Source: Lachnospiraceae bacterium OF09-6
GTDB taxonomy: Bacteria > Bacillota > Clostridia > Lachnospirales > Lachnospiraceae
NCBI GenBank assembly: GCA_003435055.1
Contig: QUMM01000060.1
Span: 1 to 8,470 of the forward strand
DNA length: 8,470 bases
Reading direction: 5' to 3'
Shown: positions 1 to 6,439 of the stretch, one piece after another
Numbering within the stretch: the stretch's first letter is position 1
How the letters are laid out: each line of letters starts with the position of its first letter
Notes under the pieces: model-generated
Told to the model about the DNA's origin: nothing
Databases searched by the model: none
Seen by the model: only the letters and a program-made list of their open reading frames with translations
Program-made: the position numbers and the translations under genes

Positions 1-2
1 GA

Positions 3-59
3 AAGGCAGTGCAAGAGGCGGACCCTCTCAGTGCGCCTTCCGGGCGCAAGCAGGGATGA
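3..59 (+). CDS. Possible 3' end of tnpB (RNA-guided nuclease), C-terminal tail only
   Basis: The frame starting at position 3 is open from the window edge to a TGA at 57-59. It encodes a short tail, KAVQEADPLSAPSGRKQG, which resembles the low-complexity, non-conserved C-terminal tails of TnpB proteins, where the gene overlaps its own omega RNA. A second frame, from position 1, is open to TAA at 91-93 and is an alternative. No catalytic RuvC or zinc-finger motif lies inside the window, so the call rests on context (structured IS end) and on a weak resemblance. Confidence 0.3.
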   Translation, partial: KAVQEADPLSAPSGRKQG

Positions 60-81
60 GCCCCTTATAGGGGCAGTGCAA
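5..81 (+). repeat. Short direct repeat ggcagtgcaa (5-14 and 72-81)
   Basis: The 10-mer ggcagtgcaa occurs twice, at 5-14 and 72-81, flanking hairpins 1 to 3. Its core cagtgc occurs a third time at 29-34. Within the proposed omega RNA these may mark repeated structural elements. The repeat is exact; its role is unknown. Confidence 0.55.
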
Positions 82-103
82 ACCACCGGCTAAGCCGGTG
101 GTT
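81..103. repeat. Perfect 10-bp palindrome with TAA loop
   Basis: AACCACCGGC at 81-90 and GCCGGTGGTT at 94-103 are perfect reverse complements separated by taa. As DNA this is a likely transposase-recognition hairpin of the IS end. It is not followed by a U tract (the next bases are atgattttat), so a Rho-independent terminator is less likely, although the stem could still hinder read-through from upstream into the polysaccharide genes. Confidence 0.75.
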
Positions 104-168
104 ATGATTTTATCCATAAGGGAATAGATGCAACATTAGCGATAAAAATGTGAGGATGGAATAGAGTA

Positions 169-1416
169 ATGGATTCAAAGAAAGAAATACAGCATGTATA
201 TCTTGTGGGCGCGAAGTCATTGGGGGCTTACGGAGGGTATGAGACCTTTGTCTACAAGCTCACGGAGTATCACCAGAATAAAGAAAACATTAAATATCAT
301 GTTGCCTGCAAAGCCAACGGTGACGGTTGCATGGATGAAACTAAATTTGATGGCGTAACAAAAATCAACGACCACGAATTTGAATTCCACAATGCCCAAT
401 GTTTCAAAATTGATGTTCCTCAGATTGGCCCTGCGCAGGCAATTTATTATGATGTTGCTGCACTAAAAGCTTGTTGCGAACATATCAAGGAAAACCATAT
501 TCCGCACCCTATCGTTTACATCATGGCTTGCCGTATTGGGCCTTTTGCTGGTCATTTTTACAGAGAAATCCATAAACTAGGTGGTACTGTGTTCTTGAAT
601 CCAGATGGACATGAGTGGATGCGAGCTAAATGGTCTGCACCAATTCGGAAGTATTGGAAGATTTCTGAGCAGATGATGGTCAAGTATTGCGACCTTACAA
701 TCTGTGATTCTGTGAATATCGAAAAGTACATCCATGAATGCTATGACGGTAAGGGCATCAAAGGAAGTAGTCCGAAAACAACCTTCATTGCGTACGGTGC
801 GGATCTTACCCTTAGTAAGCTGGCTGACGATGATGAAAAACTGGTGAGCTGGTATAAGGAAAAAGGATTGACTAAAAAGGGCTATTATCTTGTTGTAGGT
901 CGCTTTGTGCCAGAAAACTCTTTTGAAGTTATGATTCGAGAGTTCATGAAAAGCAAGAGCAAAAAGGATTTTGCCATTATTACAAATGTGAATGAGAAAT
1001 TCCTGAATGAGCTTGAGGAAAAACTTCATTTCAAGAGCGATAAGAGAATTAAATTTGTGGGCACTGTTTACGATCAGGAACTATTGAAGAAGATTAGAGA
1101 GAATGCTTATGCGTATTTCCACGGTCACACGGTCGGCGGTACAAACCCATCGTTGATTGAAGCCCTTGGAAGTACCGATTTGAACTTACTGGTTGATGTT
1201 GGGTTTAACAAGGAAGTGGCAGAAGATTGTGCCTTGTATTGGAGCCGCAAGCCGGGGAGCCTTGCAAAGTTGATTGATAAGGCTGATCAAATGAGTGCAG
1301 ATGAAATTGCAGAGATGGGTCAGAAAGCTAAACAGCGTGTGGCAGAAGAGTACACATGGGATAAGATTTGCAGACAGTATGAAAATGTATTTGTGGGGAA
1401 AACAAACAATGGGTGA
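169..1416 (+). CDS. DUF1972/WchF-like glycosyltransferase (probable rhamnosyltransferase)
   Basis: A 415-residue, apparently full-length glycosyltransferase of the GT-B fold, probably acting at the inner membrane face on the lipid-linked repeat unit. The N-terminal glycine-rich stretch GAKSLGAYGGYETFVYKL (residues 14-31) and NPDGHEWMRAKW (144-155) are hallmarks of the DUF1972 group, which includes the pneumococcal Cps2T/WchF beta-1,4-rhamnosyltransferases. The C-terminal nucleotide-sugar domain starts near residue 240 (VVGRFVPENSFEVMI) and has the acidic motif region GTNPSLIEALG (324-334). The ATG at 169 is preceded by a gagga ribosome site at 152-156. The last codons overlap the next gene by 8 bases. 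The nearby rfbC supports dTDP-rhamnose as donor, but donor and linkage cannot be read from sequence. The gene is more GC-rich than its downstream neighbours (28/60 in 181-240 and 29/60 in 601-660), suggesting a different history. No frameshift is seen. Confidence 0.85.
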   Translation: MDSKKEIQHVYLVGAKSLGAYGGYETFVYKLTEYHQNKENIKYHVACKANGDGCMDETKFDGVTKINDHEFEFHNAQCFKIDVPQIGPAQAIYYDVAALKACCEHIKENHIPHPIVYIMACRIGPFAGHFYREIHKLGGTVFLNPDGHEWMRAKWSAPIRKYWKISEQMMVKYCDLTICDSVNIEKYIHECYDGKGIKGSSPKTTFIAYGADLTLSKLADDDEKLVSWYKEKGLTKKGYYLVVGRFVPENSFEVMIREFMKSKSKKDFAIITNVNEKFLNELEEKLHFKSDKRIKFVGTVYDQELLKKIRENAYAYFHGHTVGGTNPSLIEALGSTDLNLLVDVGFNKEVAEDCALYWSRKPGSLAKLIDKADQMSADEIAEMGQKAKQRVAEEYTWDKICRQYENVFVGKTNNG

Positions 1417-2434
1417 TACAAGAAAATATAGAAACATTGATGCTCTTAGAACATTTGGATGTCTGGCAATTATAGCTTGGCATGTTAAAGCAAATACCGG
1501 ATTTAGTACGGGGGGGGGTACTAGACAAGGTTATACCATCCTTTGACTATCTAGTTTATCTATTCATGATAATCAGCGGTTTTGGGATGTGCAACGGTTA
1601 TTATCAAAAGTTAAAAACAGGAACTTATAGTATAGACGCGTTTTATTCAAAAAGGTACAAGAGAACAGTTCCTTTTTTGCACTGCTGATACTTTTAAATT
1701 GTGTTACCGAATTCACTCCAAAGACAGTATGCGAAGGTTTAATGGAGATAACAATGCTGTTTGGTTTTTTGCCAAACAATACGTTAATTACAATCGGAGT
1801 TGCATGGACACTTGGTGCTATATTTGCATTTTACATTATATTTCCGTTTATTGTTTTCCTTCTCTATAGTCCAAAAAGGGGAATAGTGTCCTTTGTGATA
1901 TCCTTGGTAATTACATATATGTGCCAGTGCTATTTTATGACAGAAAGATTTGTTACGGAAAATTTTGTGATGCGTCATTCATTTTTGTATTGCTTGCCAT
2001 ATTTTCTCATAGGTGGGATTGTATATTTGTATAAAGATGAAATTGAACGTTTTGTAAATCAATTTAAAGTAATTAGTTTTTGTGTTGTGTTAGCTTTGAC
2101 GGTAGGCTATTACATTACCCCTGACGTGATAAATTCTATCAACATAGTGGTTATTAAAACCTTGATACTTTATACTGGATGGCTGGGTTTAGCTTTGGGA
2201 TATGACAACAGGTTGATGAATAATAAATTTACAAATTATATTAGCAATTTAAGCATGGAGATGTATTTATCTCACATGGTTGTCTTTAGAATTGTAGAGA
2301 AAATAGGTATTATGGAGAGAATTGAAAGTCCAGTTATCAGATATATGACAACTTATTTACTGTTGGTGATGTTATTGGTAATGGGATTAACAATTTATAG
2401 AAAAGCAATAAACAAATTAGATGAATTAAGGTGA
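1409..2434 (+). CDS. Acyltransferase-3 family membrane protein (O-acetyltransferase-like), broken by two frameshifts
   Basis: An integral membrane acyltransferase (PF01757 type) that would O-acylate the polysaccharide or its lipid-linked precursor. The start MGDTRKYRNIDALRTFG is followed by a hydrophobic segment with the typical early His (AIIAWHV). Later come AWTLGAIFAFYIIFPFI, several further membrane segments, and ISNLSMEMYLSHMVVF near the C-terminus. As given, translation stops at TGA 1544-1546. The frame changes by one extra base in the G9 run at 1510-1518: with 8 G the protein reads STGGVLDKVIPSFDYLVYLF. It changes back by one missing base in the T6 run at 1673-1678: with 7 T it reads RTVPFFALLILLNCVTEF. 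The two changes cancel, giving an intended product of about 341 residues, normal for the family. ATG 1409 has ggggaa at 1395-1400 as ribosome site. Its G+C is low (15/60 in 2041-2100). Whether the breaks are real, phase-variable or sequencing errors is unresolved. Confidence 0.8.
1510..1518 (+). repeat. G9 homopolymer inside the acyltransferase gene
   Basis: Nine consecutive G bases sit about 100 bases into the coding region. Eight G (or five, or eleven) would keep the frame open into the conserved membrane segment; nine gives a stop at 1544-1546. Such a tract is a slippage hotspot both for DNA polymerase in the cell and for sequencing. Confidence 0.9.
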
Positions 2435-2435
2435 G
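2428..2435 (+). promoter_or_regulatory. Ribosome binding site that decides the rfbC start
   Basis: aaggtgag lies 10 bases upstream of ATG 2446 and overlaps the stop of the acyltransferase gene (TGA 2432-2434). The upstream in-frame GTG at 2431 has no purine-rich site at a usable distance and adds five residues (MRIEN) not needed by the family, so ATG 2446 is preferred. Confidence 0.65.
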
Positions 2436-2445
2436 AATTGAGAAT

Positions 2446-3021
2446 ATGGATCAACATTTGTCGATTGAAAAAACAGGAATACAAGGGCTGTACGTTGTAA
2501 ATCCAGCGTCATATAAAAGTGATGAAGATTTAATTGTGGAAACATATAACAGTCAAGAACTACTTAAAAATAGCTTAAATATGACTTTTGTTCAGGAAAA
2601 CCAGTCGATGAGTGTTAAGGGCGTTCTGCGAGGATTACATGTTCAAAAGAACTTCCCGCAAGGGAAATTGGTGAGAGTTGTAAGAGGAAAAATATACGAT
2701 GTCGCTGTAGACACAAGGACTACTTCTTCAACCTACGGAGATTGGTATGGTGTTGAACTCTCAGCAGATAATAAAAAACAATTTTATATACCAGAAGGTT
2801 TTGCACATGGATTTTATGTGATTTCTGATATTGCAGAGGTGTGTTTTAAGGTTTCTGACTATTGGCATCCGAATGATGAGATTGGAATACCGTGGAATGA
2901 TCCAGAGCTGAAGATAAATTGGCCTATAAAAGAAAATGAGATGCCAATTATTGCAGATAAAGACCTACATTATGATTCTTTTTCTCTGTTAAAAGAAAAA
3001 TTGGTCCAAAGAGAGGAATAG
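2446..3021 (+). CDS. rfbC: dTDP-4-dehydrorhamnose 3,5-epimerase
   Basis: A cytosolic cupin-fold epimerase (RmlC/RfbC) that converts dTDP-4-keto-6-deoxy-D-glucose to dTDP-4-keto-L-rhamnose, the third step of dTDP-L-rhamnose synthesis. The 191-residue length is normal. FVQENQSMSVKGVLRGLHVQ (residues 48-67) holds the family signature with the presumed catalytic His65. GKIYDVAVDTR (81-91) and FYIPEGFAHGFYV (113-125) form the conserved core. Tyr139 in SDYW and the Asp of WNDP (150-153) match the usual active-site Tyr and the Asp that pairs with the His. The start is set by the ribosome site at 2428-2435; the gene ends 4 bases before the next start. The partner genes rfbA, rfbB and rfbD are not in the window and must lie elsewhere if rhamnose is made. 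Some homologues act on other dTDP-keto sugars, so the exact product is inferred. Confidence 0.93.
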   Translation: MDQHLSIEKTGIQGLYVVNPASYKSDEDLIVETYNSQELLKNSLNMTFVQENQSMSVKGVLRGLHVQKNFPQGKLVRVVRGKIYDVAVDTRTTSSTYGDWYGVELSADNKKQFYIPEGFAHGFYVISDIAEVCFKVSDYWHPNDEIGIPWNDPELKINWPIKENEMPIIADKDLHYDSFSLLKEKLVQREE

Positions 3022-3025
3022 CAAC

Positions 3026-4284
3026 ATGAAAATACTATTAATACATAAGTTTCATTATATGTTGGGTGGAACAGAAACATTTCATTATAATTTGGCAGAG
3101 GCGTTAACTGCAGCAGGGCATGAAGTCATTTTCTTTTCAATGTATGATAAAAGAAATATACCGTGTGCGCAAGATAAATATTTTGTTTCAAATGTAGATT
3201 ATAATGATCCCAATTTGAGTACATTTAAGAAAATCAAAATGGGAATTAAATTAATATATTCTTTTGAATCTAAACATAACATCGAAAAACTAATTCGGGA
3301 TGAAAAGCCAGACATTGCCCATATTGGATTGTTGCATCGCCAAATTACATTTTCGGTAGTTGATGTTTTGAAGAAATATAACATTCCGGTTGTGATGCAC
3401 TTGCATGAATTGACAGCAGTGTGTCCTTGTTATACGATGCTGCGACAAGATGGAACTATATGCAGTGATTGTGCGACAAAAGGATATTGGAATTGTGTGA
3501 AAAATAAGTGCATGAAAGGCTCTCTTGCAAAGAGTGTATTGGCATATACAGAAGCTCAATTTCTTAGATATGGGCATTATTATGACAAAATTGACTTATA
3601 TATTGCGGAATGCAATTTTTATAAAAATTTAGTAGAAAAAGCTCATTTTACACATTCACCAATAATCAAGATGAATAATTTCTTGCCGATAAATCAGGAG
3701 TACAAAGCCTATTATGAGCATGACAATTATATTCTGTATTTTGGAAGATATGCAAGAGAAAAAGGCGTTTTGACAATTTTAAAGGCATATGCAAGATGCA
3801 TTGTGATGAAAAATTGGTTCTGGTTGGTAAGGGATCGGAAGAAGAAAGAATAAAAAATTTTGTTAAGGAACACAATCTTGAGGGTCGCGTTCAAGTAAAC
3901 GGTGCAATTTTCGGCGAAGAAATGGATCGTATAATTGAACGCGCCAAAGTTGTTCTTGTACCGTCAGAATGGTATGAAAATGGGGCATTTGTTGCATTAC
4001 AGGCCTTGGCTAAAGGGAAGATTGTTGTTGCAAGTGATATTGCAGGTCTTTCTGAAATTGTACAAGATGGTGAAACTGGATATCTGGCAGAACCGGGAAA
4101 TCCTGATAGCTTTGCAATAGCTATTCAGAAGGCTTTAAACTTGACAGAAACCGAGTATAGAAATATGAGCGCGCGCATAGTAGCGTATGCAAAAAAGCGA
4201 TGCGATGCGGAAAACTATATAGAGAAACTCTGCAAAATTTACGAAGAACTAATAAATGGGAAACAGCATAAGGAGAACGGATGA
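3026..4284 (+). CDS. GT4 family glycosyltransferase, interrupted by one frameshift
   Basis: A GT-B, retaining-type glycosyltransferase, expected to be about 419 residues, adding a sugar to the lipid-linked repeat unit. The N-terminal domain begins MKILLIHKFHYMLGGTETFH, with the GGTE acceptor-side loop at residues 14-17. A Cys-rich insert follows MHLHELTAVCPC (Cys at 133, 135, 146, 149, 157, 162). The donor domain starts at YILYFGRYAREKGVLTILKA (235-254). The reading frame then stops at 3853, while the homologous continuation CDEKLVLVGKGSEEE runs in the next frame to TGA 4284. One base is missing near 3790-3800: restoring an A after 'gcaaga' gives AYARMHCDEKLVLVGKG. In the PSEWYENGAFVALQALAKG motif the second Glu of the usual E-x7-E is Gln (codon cag 4000-4002). 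ATG 3026 follows gagaggaa at 3011-3018, and the 3' end overlaps the next gene by ATGA. The sugar specificity is unknown. Confidence 0.85.
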
Positions 4285-5444
4285 AAAAGAAAGCATTGAT
4301 AGTTGTGAATCTTGCTGGTTTTCTACATTTTCTGTGGAATGATATCGCGACACTTCAAGAAATGGGATATGAAGTGTCAGTGGCAATGAATGAAAATTCT
4401 GCGGCAGGTCCTAACCTGATTGAAATTCCTAAACTGGAAGAAATGGGGATTGCACATTATCAGGTGGAATTTGATACCAAAAGCCCGGTATCAACTCAAA
4501 ATATTCAGGCTTATAAACAATTAAAACTTATTTTGAAAACGAATAAGTATGATTTGATTCATTGTCACACACCTATTGTTGGTATTTTGACCAGAATGGC
4601 TGCAAGAAAATATAGAAAAACTGGGACAATAGTTATATATACAACACATGGATTTACATTCACAGACAAGTCATCGAAAAAAAACTGGATTGTTTATTTT
4701 ACTGCCGAAAAGCTAATGTCAAGATTCTGTGATGCTATTATTACAATAAATCATGAAGATTATAACAACGCAAAAAAAATGCACTGTCCTAAAACTTATA
4801 TTATTCCGAGCGTTGGTTTAGATAATCATAGGTTTGCAAATTTAAGAATAAACAGAGATGAATATAGAGCATCATTTGGTGTAAACTCAAAAGATCATAT
4901 GATTTTAGCTGTGGGTGAATTATCATCGAGAAAAAACCAGAAAATTATTATAGAAGCATTAGGAACGCTTGATAGAAAAGAACAGTACATATTTGTAATT
5001 TGCGGAACTGCAGTTGTTAATTCAACAATCGAGGAAGAACTCAAAGAAACAGCCTCTAAATTAGGAGTCAGGATCTTCTTGGCAGGGCACAGACTTGATA
5101 TTCCAGAGATAAATGCATGTGCGGATGTTGCTGTCATCCCATCCGTAAGAGAAGGATTTGGAATGACGGGAGTGGAGGCACTTGCATCAGGTGTACCTGT
5201 TGTGGGATCTGATGTACAGGGGATAAGAGAATATGTAATTCCCGGAAAAACAGGATATCTTTGCGACCCATACGATGCACATCAATTTGCGGACGCCATT
5301 GAAAAAATAGTGAATTTGCCATCAGAAGAAAGAGCCAAGATGGTAATTGCTTGTAAAGAAAAAGCAAAAGAATTTGATGTATCCAAGTCTATTGCAGCTA
5401 TGAAGAATATATACCAGGAAGTATTATGCCATGACGGAAAATAA
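4281..5444 (+). CDS. GT4 family glycosyltransferase, EpsD/CapJ-like
   Basis: An intact 387-residue GT-B glycosyltransferase resembling EpsD and CapJ-type proteins of exopolysaccharide and capsule clusters, acting at the cytoplasmic membrane face. The N-terminal domain shows LIHCHTPIVGILTRMAARKY (residues 92-111) and YTTHGFTFTDKSSKKNWIVY (120-139), both typical of this subgroup. The hinge PSVGLDNHRF (176-185) leads into the donor domain with VGELSSRKNQKIIIEAL (211-227), where Arg217 and Lys218 are the expected phosphate-binding residues. The full E-x7-E motif is present in SVREGFGMTGVEAL (Glu291 and Glu299), unlike the preceding glycosyltransferase. Start ATG 4281 overlaps the upstream stop as ATGA and has aaggag at 4270-4275, suggesting translational coupling. 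The donor sugar, possibly a UDP-HexNAc in relatives, cannot be fixed from sequence. Confidence 0.9.
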   Translation: MKKKALIVVNLAGFLHFLWNDIATLQEMGYEVSVAMNENSAAGPNLIEIPKLEEMGIAHYQVEFDTKSPVSTQNIQAYKQLKLILKTNKYDLIHCHTPIVGILTRMAARKYRKTGTIVIYTTHGFTFTDKSSKKNWIVYFTAEKLMSRFCDAIITINHEDYNNAKKMHCPKTYIIPSVGLDNHRFANLRINRDEYRASFGVNSKDHMILAVGELSSRKNQKIIIEALGTLDRKEQYIFVICGTAVVNSTIEEELKETASKLGVRIFLAGHRLDIPEINACADVAVIPSVREGFGMTGVEALASGVPVVGSDVQGIREYVIPGKTGYLCDPYDAHQFADAIEKIVNLPSEERAKMVIACKEKAKEFDVSKSIAAMKNIYQEVLCHDGK

Positions 5445-6420
5445 GATAGTTAGAGATAAGATGCCACTAGTAAGTGTAGTTGTGCCGATATATAATGTGG
5501 AACTTTACCTGAAAGAGTGCGTTGATTCAATTCTTTCCCAAACATATAAGAATATTGAAGTGATTTTAGTTGATGACGAGTCTCCAGATTTATGTGGAAA
5601 AATATGCGATGACTATGCAGCAATGGACGGCAGAATCAAGGTTGTTCATAAGAAAAATGGTGGTTTGTCTGATGCCAGAAATGCTGGAATGAAAGTTGCA
5701 ACAGGAGATTTAATTACTTTTGTTGACAGTGACGACTATATTTCAAAGGATTTTGTGAAAATTCTTTTTGAAGCTATGTCAGAGAACAATTCTGATATAG
5801 CTATTGCCAATATGAAGAGGACGAGCAGACGCGATGATAAAAATACTGTAATAGATTGGAAAGTGTCCAGTTACAAAAATGAAGATGCTTTGATTCGGAT
5901 GCTATATGGTACACCATTTGGCACGTCTGCATGTGGAAAACTTTTTAAAAGAAGTCTGTTTACAGGTGTTGAATTCCCCTATGGAAAATTCTCTGAAGAT
6001 CTCTTTACAATCTATAAAACAATTTTGAAGAGTGAAAATGTAACCTATGTGGGATTTGATGGTTATTTTTACTATTATCGCGATGAGGGAAGCATCGTCG
6101 TTTCTGGATATAAGGAAAAGCATTTAGAAGCTTTGGATGCTATCGATGATATTGTAAGAGCGGTAAAAGGAAAAACACAATTTGATAACGCACTGTCGAC
6201 TCAATATATAAATGTTGTATATGATATTGCTGCGAGAAATCCACAGCTTTCAGAGTTTCAGAATAAACGCATTCAGAGTGTATTGAAATCGCATCGGATG
6301 AATGTGCTAAAAGATGGTAATGCCCCAAAGAGATTACGGGCTTTTGCTGCGATATCATTATTTGGAAATAGAATAGCACTTAAGGTTGTCGTTGCGAGAA
6401 ATAGGAAGTGGAAGGTGTAA
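5431..6420 (+). CDS. GT2 family glycosyltransferase, EpsJ/WaaB-cluster type
   Basis: An intact 329-residue GT-A, inverting-type glycosyltransferase. PLVSVVVPIYNVELYLKECV (residues 12-31) and IEVILVDDESPD (42-53) form the nucleotide-binding part. GGLSDARNAG (77-86) and the metal-binding DSDD (99-102) in ITFVDSDDYIS follow. The acceptor-side Glu-Asp in GKFSEDLFTIYK (185-196) supplies the likely base. The C-terminal part (about 240-329) is rich in basic residues and may dock to the membrane. The ATG at 5431 overlaps the upstream gene by 14 bases and has aggaa near 5416-5420. An internal ATG at 5461 would start directly at the conserved core but lacks a good ribosome site. Expected role: transfer of one sugar to the undecaprenyl-linked repeat unit. 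The specificity is unknown. Confidence 0.92.
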   Translation: MTENKIVRDKMPLVSVVVPIYNVELYLKECVDSILSQTYKNIEVILVDDESPDLCGKICDDYAAMDGRIKVVHKKNGGLSDARNAGMKVATGDLITFVDSDDYISKDFVKILFEAMSENNSDIAIANMKRTSRRDDKNTVIDWKVSSYKNEDALIRMLYGTPFGTSACGKLFKRSLFTGVEFPYGKFSEDLFTIYKTILKSENVTYVGFDGYFYYYRDEGSIVVSGYKEKHLEALDAIDDIVRAVKGKTQFDNALSTQYINVVYDIAARNPQLSEFQNKRIQSVLKSHRMNVLKDGNAPKRLRAFAAISLFGNRIALKVVVARNRKWKV

Positions 6421-6425
6421 AGAGG

Positions 6426-6431
6426 GGAGGT
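6426..6431 (+). promoter_or_regulatory. Strong ribosome binding site for the polymerase gene
   Basis: ggaggt at 6426-6431, inside the purine-rich run agaggggaggt, sits 8 bases upstream of ATG 6440. It is the strongest Shine-Dalgarno match in the window and fixes this start. Confidence 0.75.
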
Positions 6432-6439
6432 AAAAAGAG

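Larger units (their letters stand above)
1..110 (+). ncRNA. Candidate omega RNA (reRNA) scaffold of a TnpB element, 5' end outside window
   Basis: Omega RNAs are made from the 3' end of tnpB through the IS right end, with the flanking chromosomal bases serving as guide. Here four consecutive stem-loops (14-28, 32-48, 60-74, 81-103) fill the stretch. The hexamer cagtgc occurs at 7-12, 29-34 and 74-79, and the 10-mer ggcagtgcaa occurs at both 5-14 and 72-81. The bases just after the element (about 105-130) would be the guide. The structure is seen directly; the omega RNA role is inferred. Other structured RNAs or plain IS-end DNA hairpins remain possible. Confidence 0.35.
1..113 (+). mobile_element. 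Probable right end of an IS200/IS605-family element (partial)
   Basis: The first ~105 bases are more GC-rich and far more structured than the rest of the window. Four hairpins follow each other: stem 14-18/24-28, stem 32-37/43-48, stem 60-64/70-74, and a perfect 10-bp palindrome 81-90/94-103 around a TAA loop. Subterminal palindromes of this kind are what the single-strand HUH transposase TnpA binds at the ends of IS200/IS605 elements, and the right ends of tnpB-carrying members are structured because they encode the omega RNA. The exact right boundary cannot be seen; I place it within about 10 bases after the palindrome. The body of the element would lie upstream, outside the window. The family assignment is inference from structure, not from a visible transposase. 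Confidence 0.5.

Noticed and set aside
81..103. Palindrome as a Rho-independent terminator
   Set aside because: The stem is strong, but no T tract follows; the surrounding hairpins fit an IS end better.
1..110. CRISPR array
   Set aside because: The cagtgc repeats are too short and irregularly spaced, and the spacer lengths do not match an array.
104..168. Promoter for the operon between the IS end and the first gene
   Set aside because: No convincing paired -35 and -10 boxes with 16-18 base spacing are visible; transcription may enter from upstream.
577..1029. Long minus-strand open frame opposite the first glycosyltransferase
   Set aside because: It is a shadow of a well-conserved + strand gene, has no recognisable domain and no ribosome site.
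1482..1688. Separate small protein in the middle of the acyltransferase region
   Set aside because: Its sequence is the middle part of the acyltransferase read in a shifted frame, not an independent gene.
2431..2433. GTG as the rfbC start
   Set aside because: No ribosome site precedes it; aaggtgag is well placed for ATG 2446, and the family does not need the extra five residues.
3290..3577. Minus-strand open frame rich in Cys and His opposite the GT4 gene
   Set aside because: The residues are the reverse complement of the + strand coding bias; no start signal and no family match I recognise.
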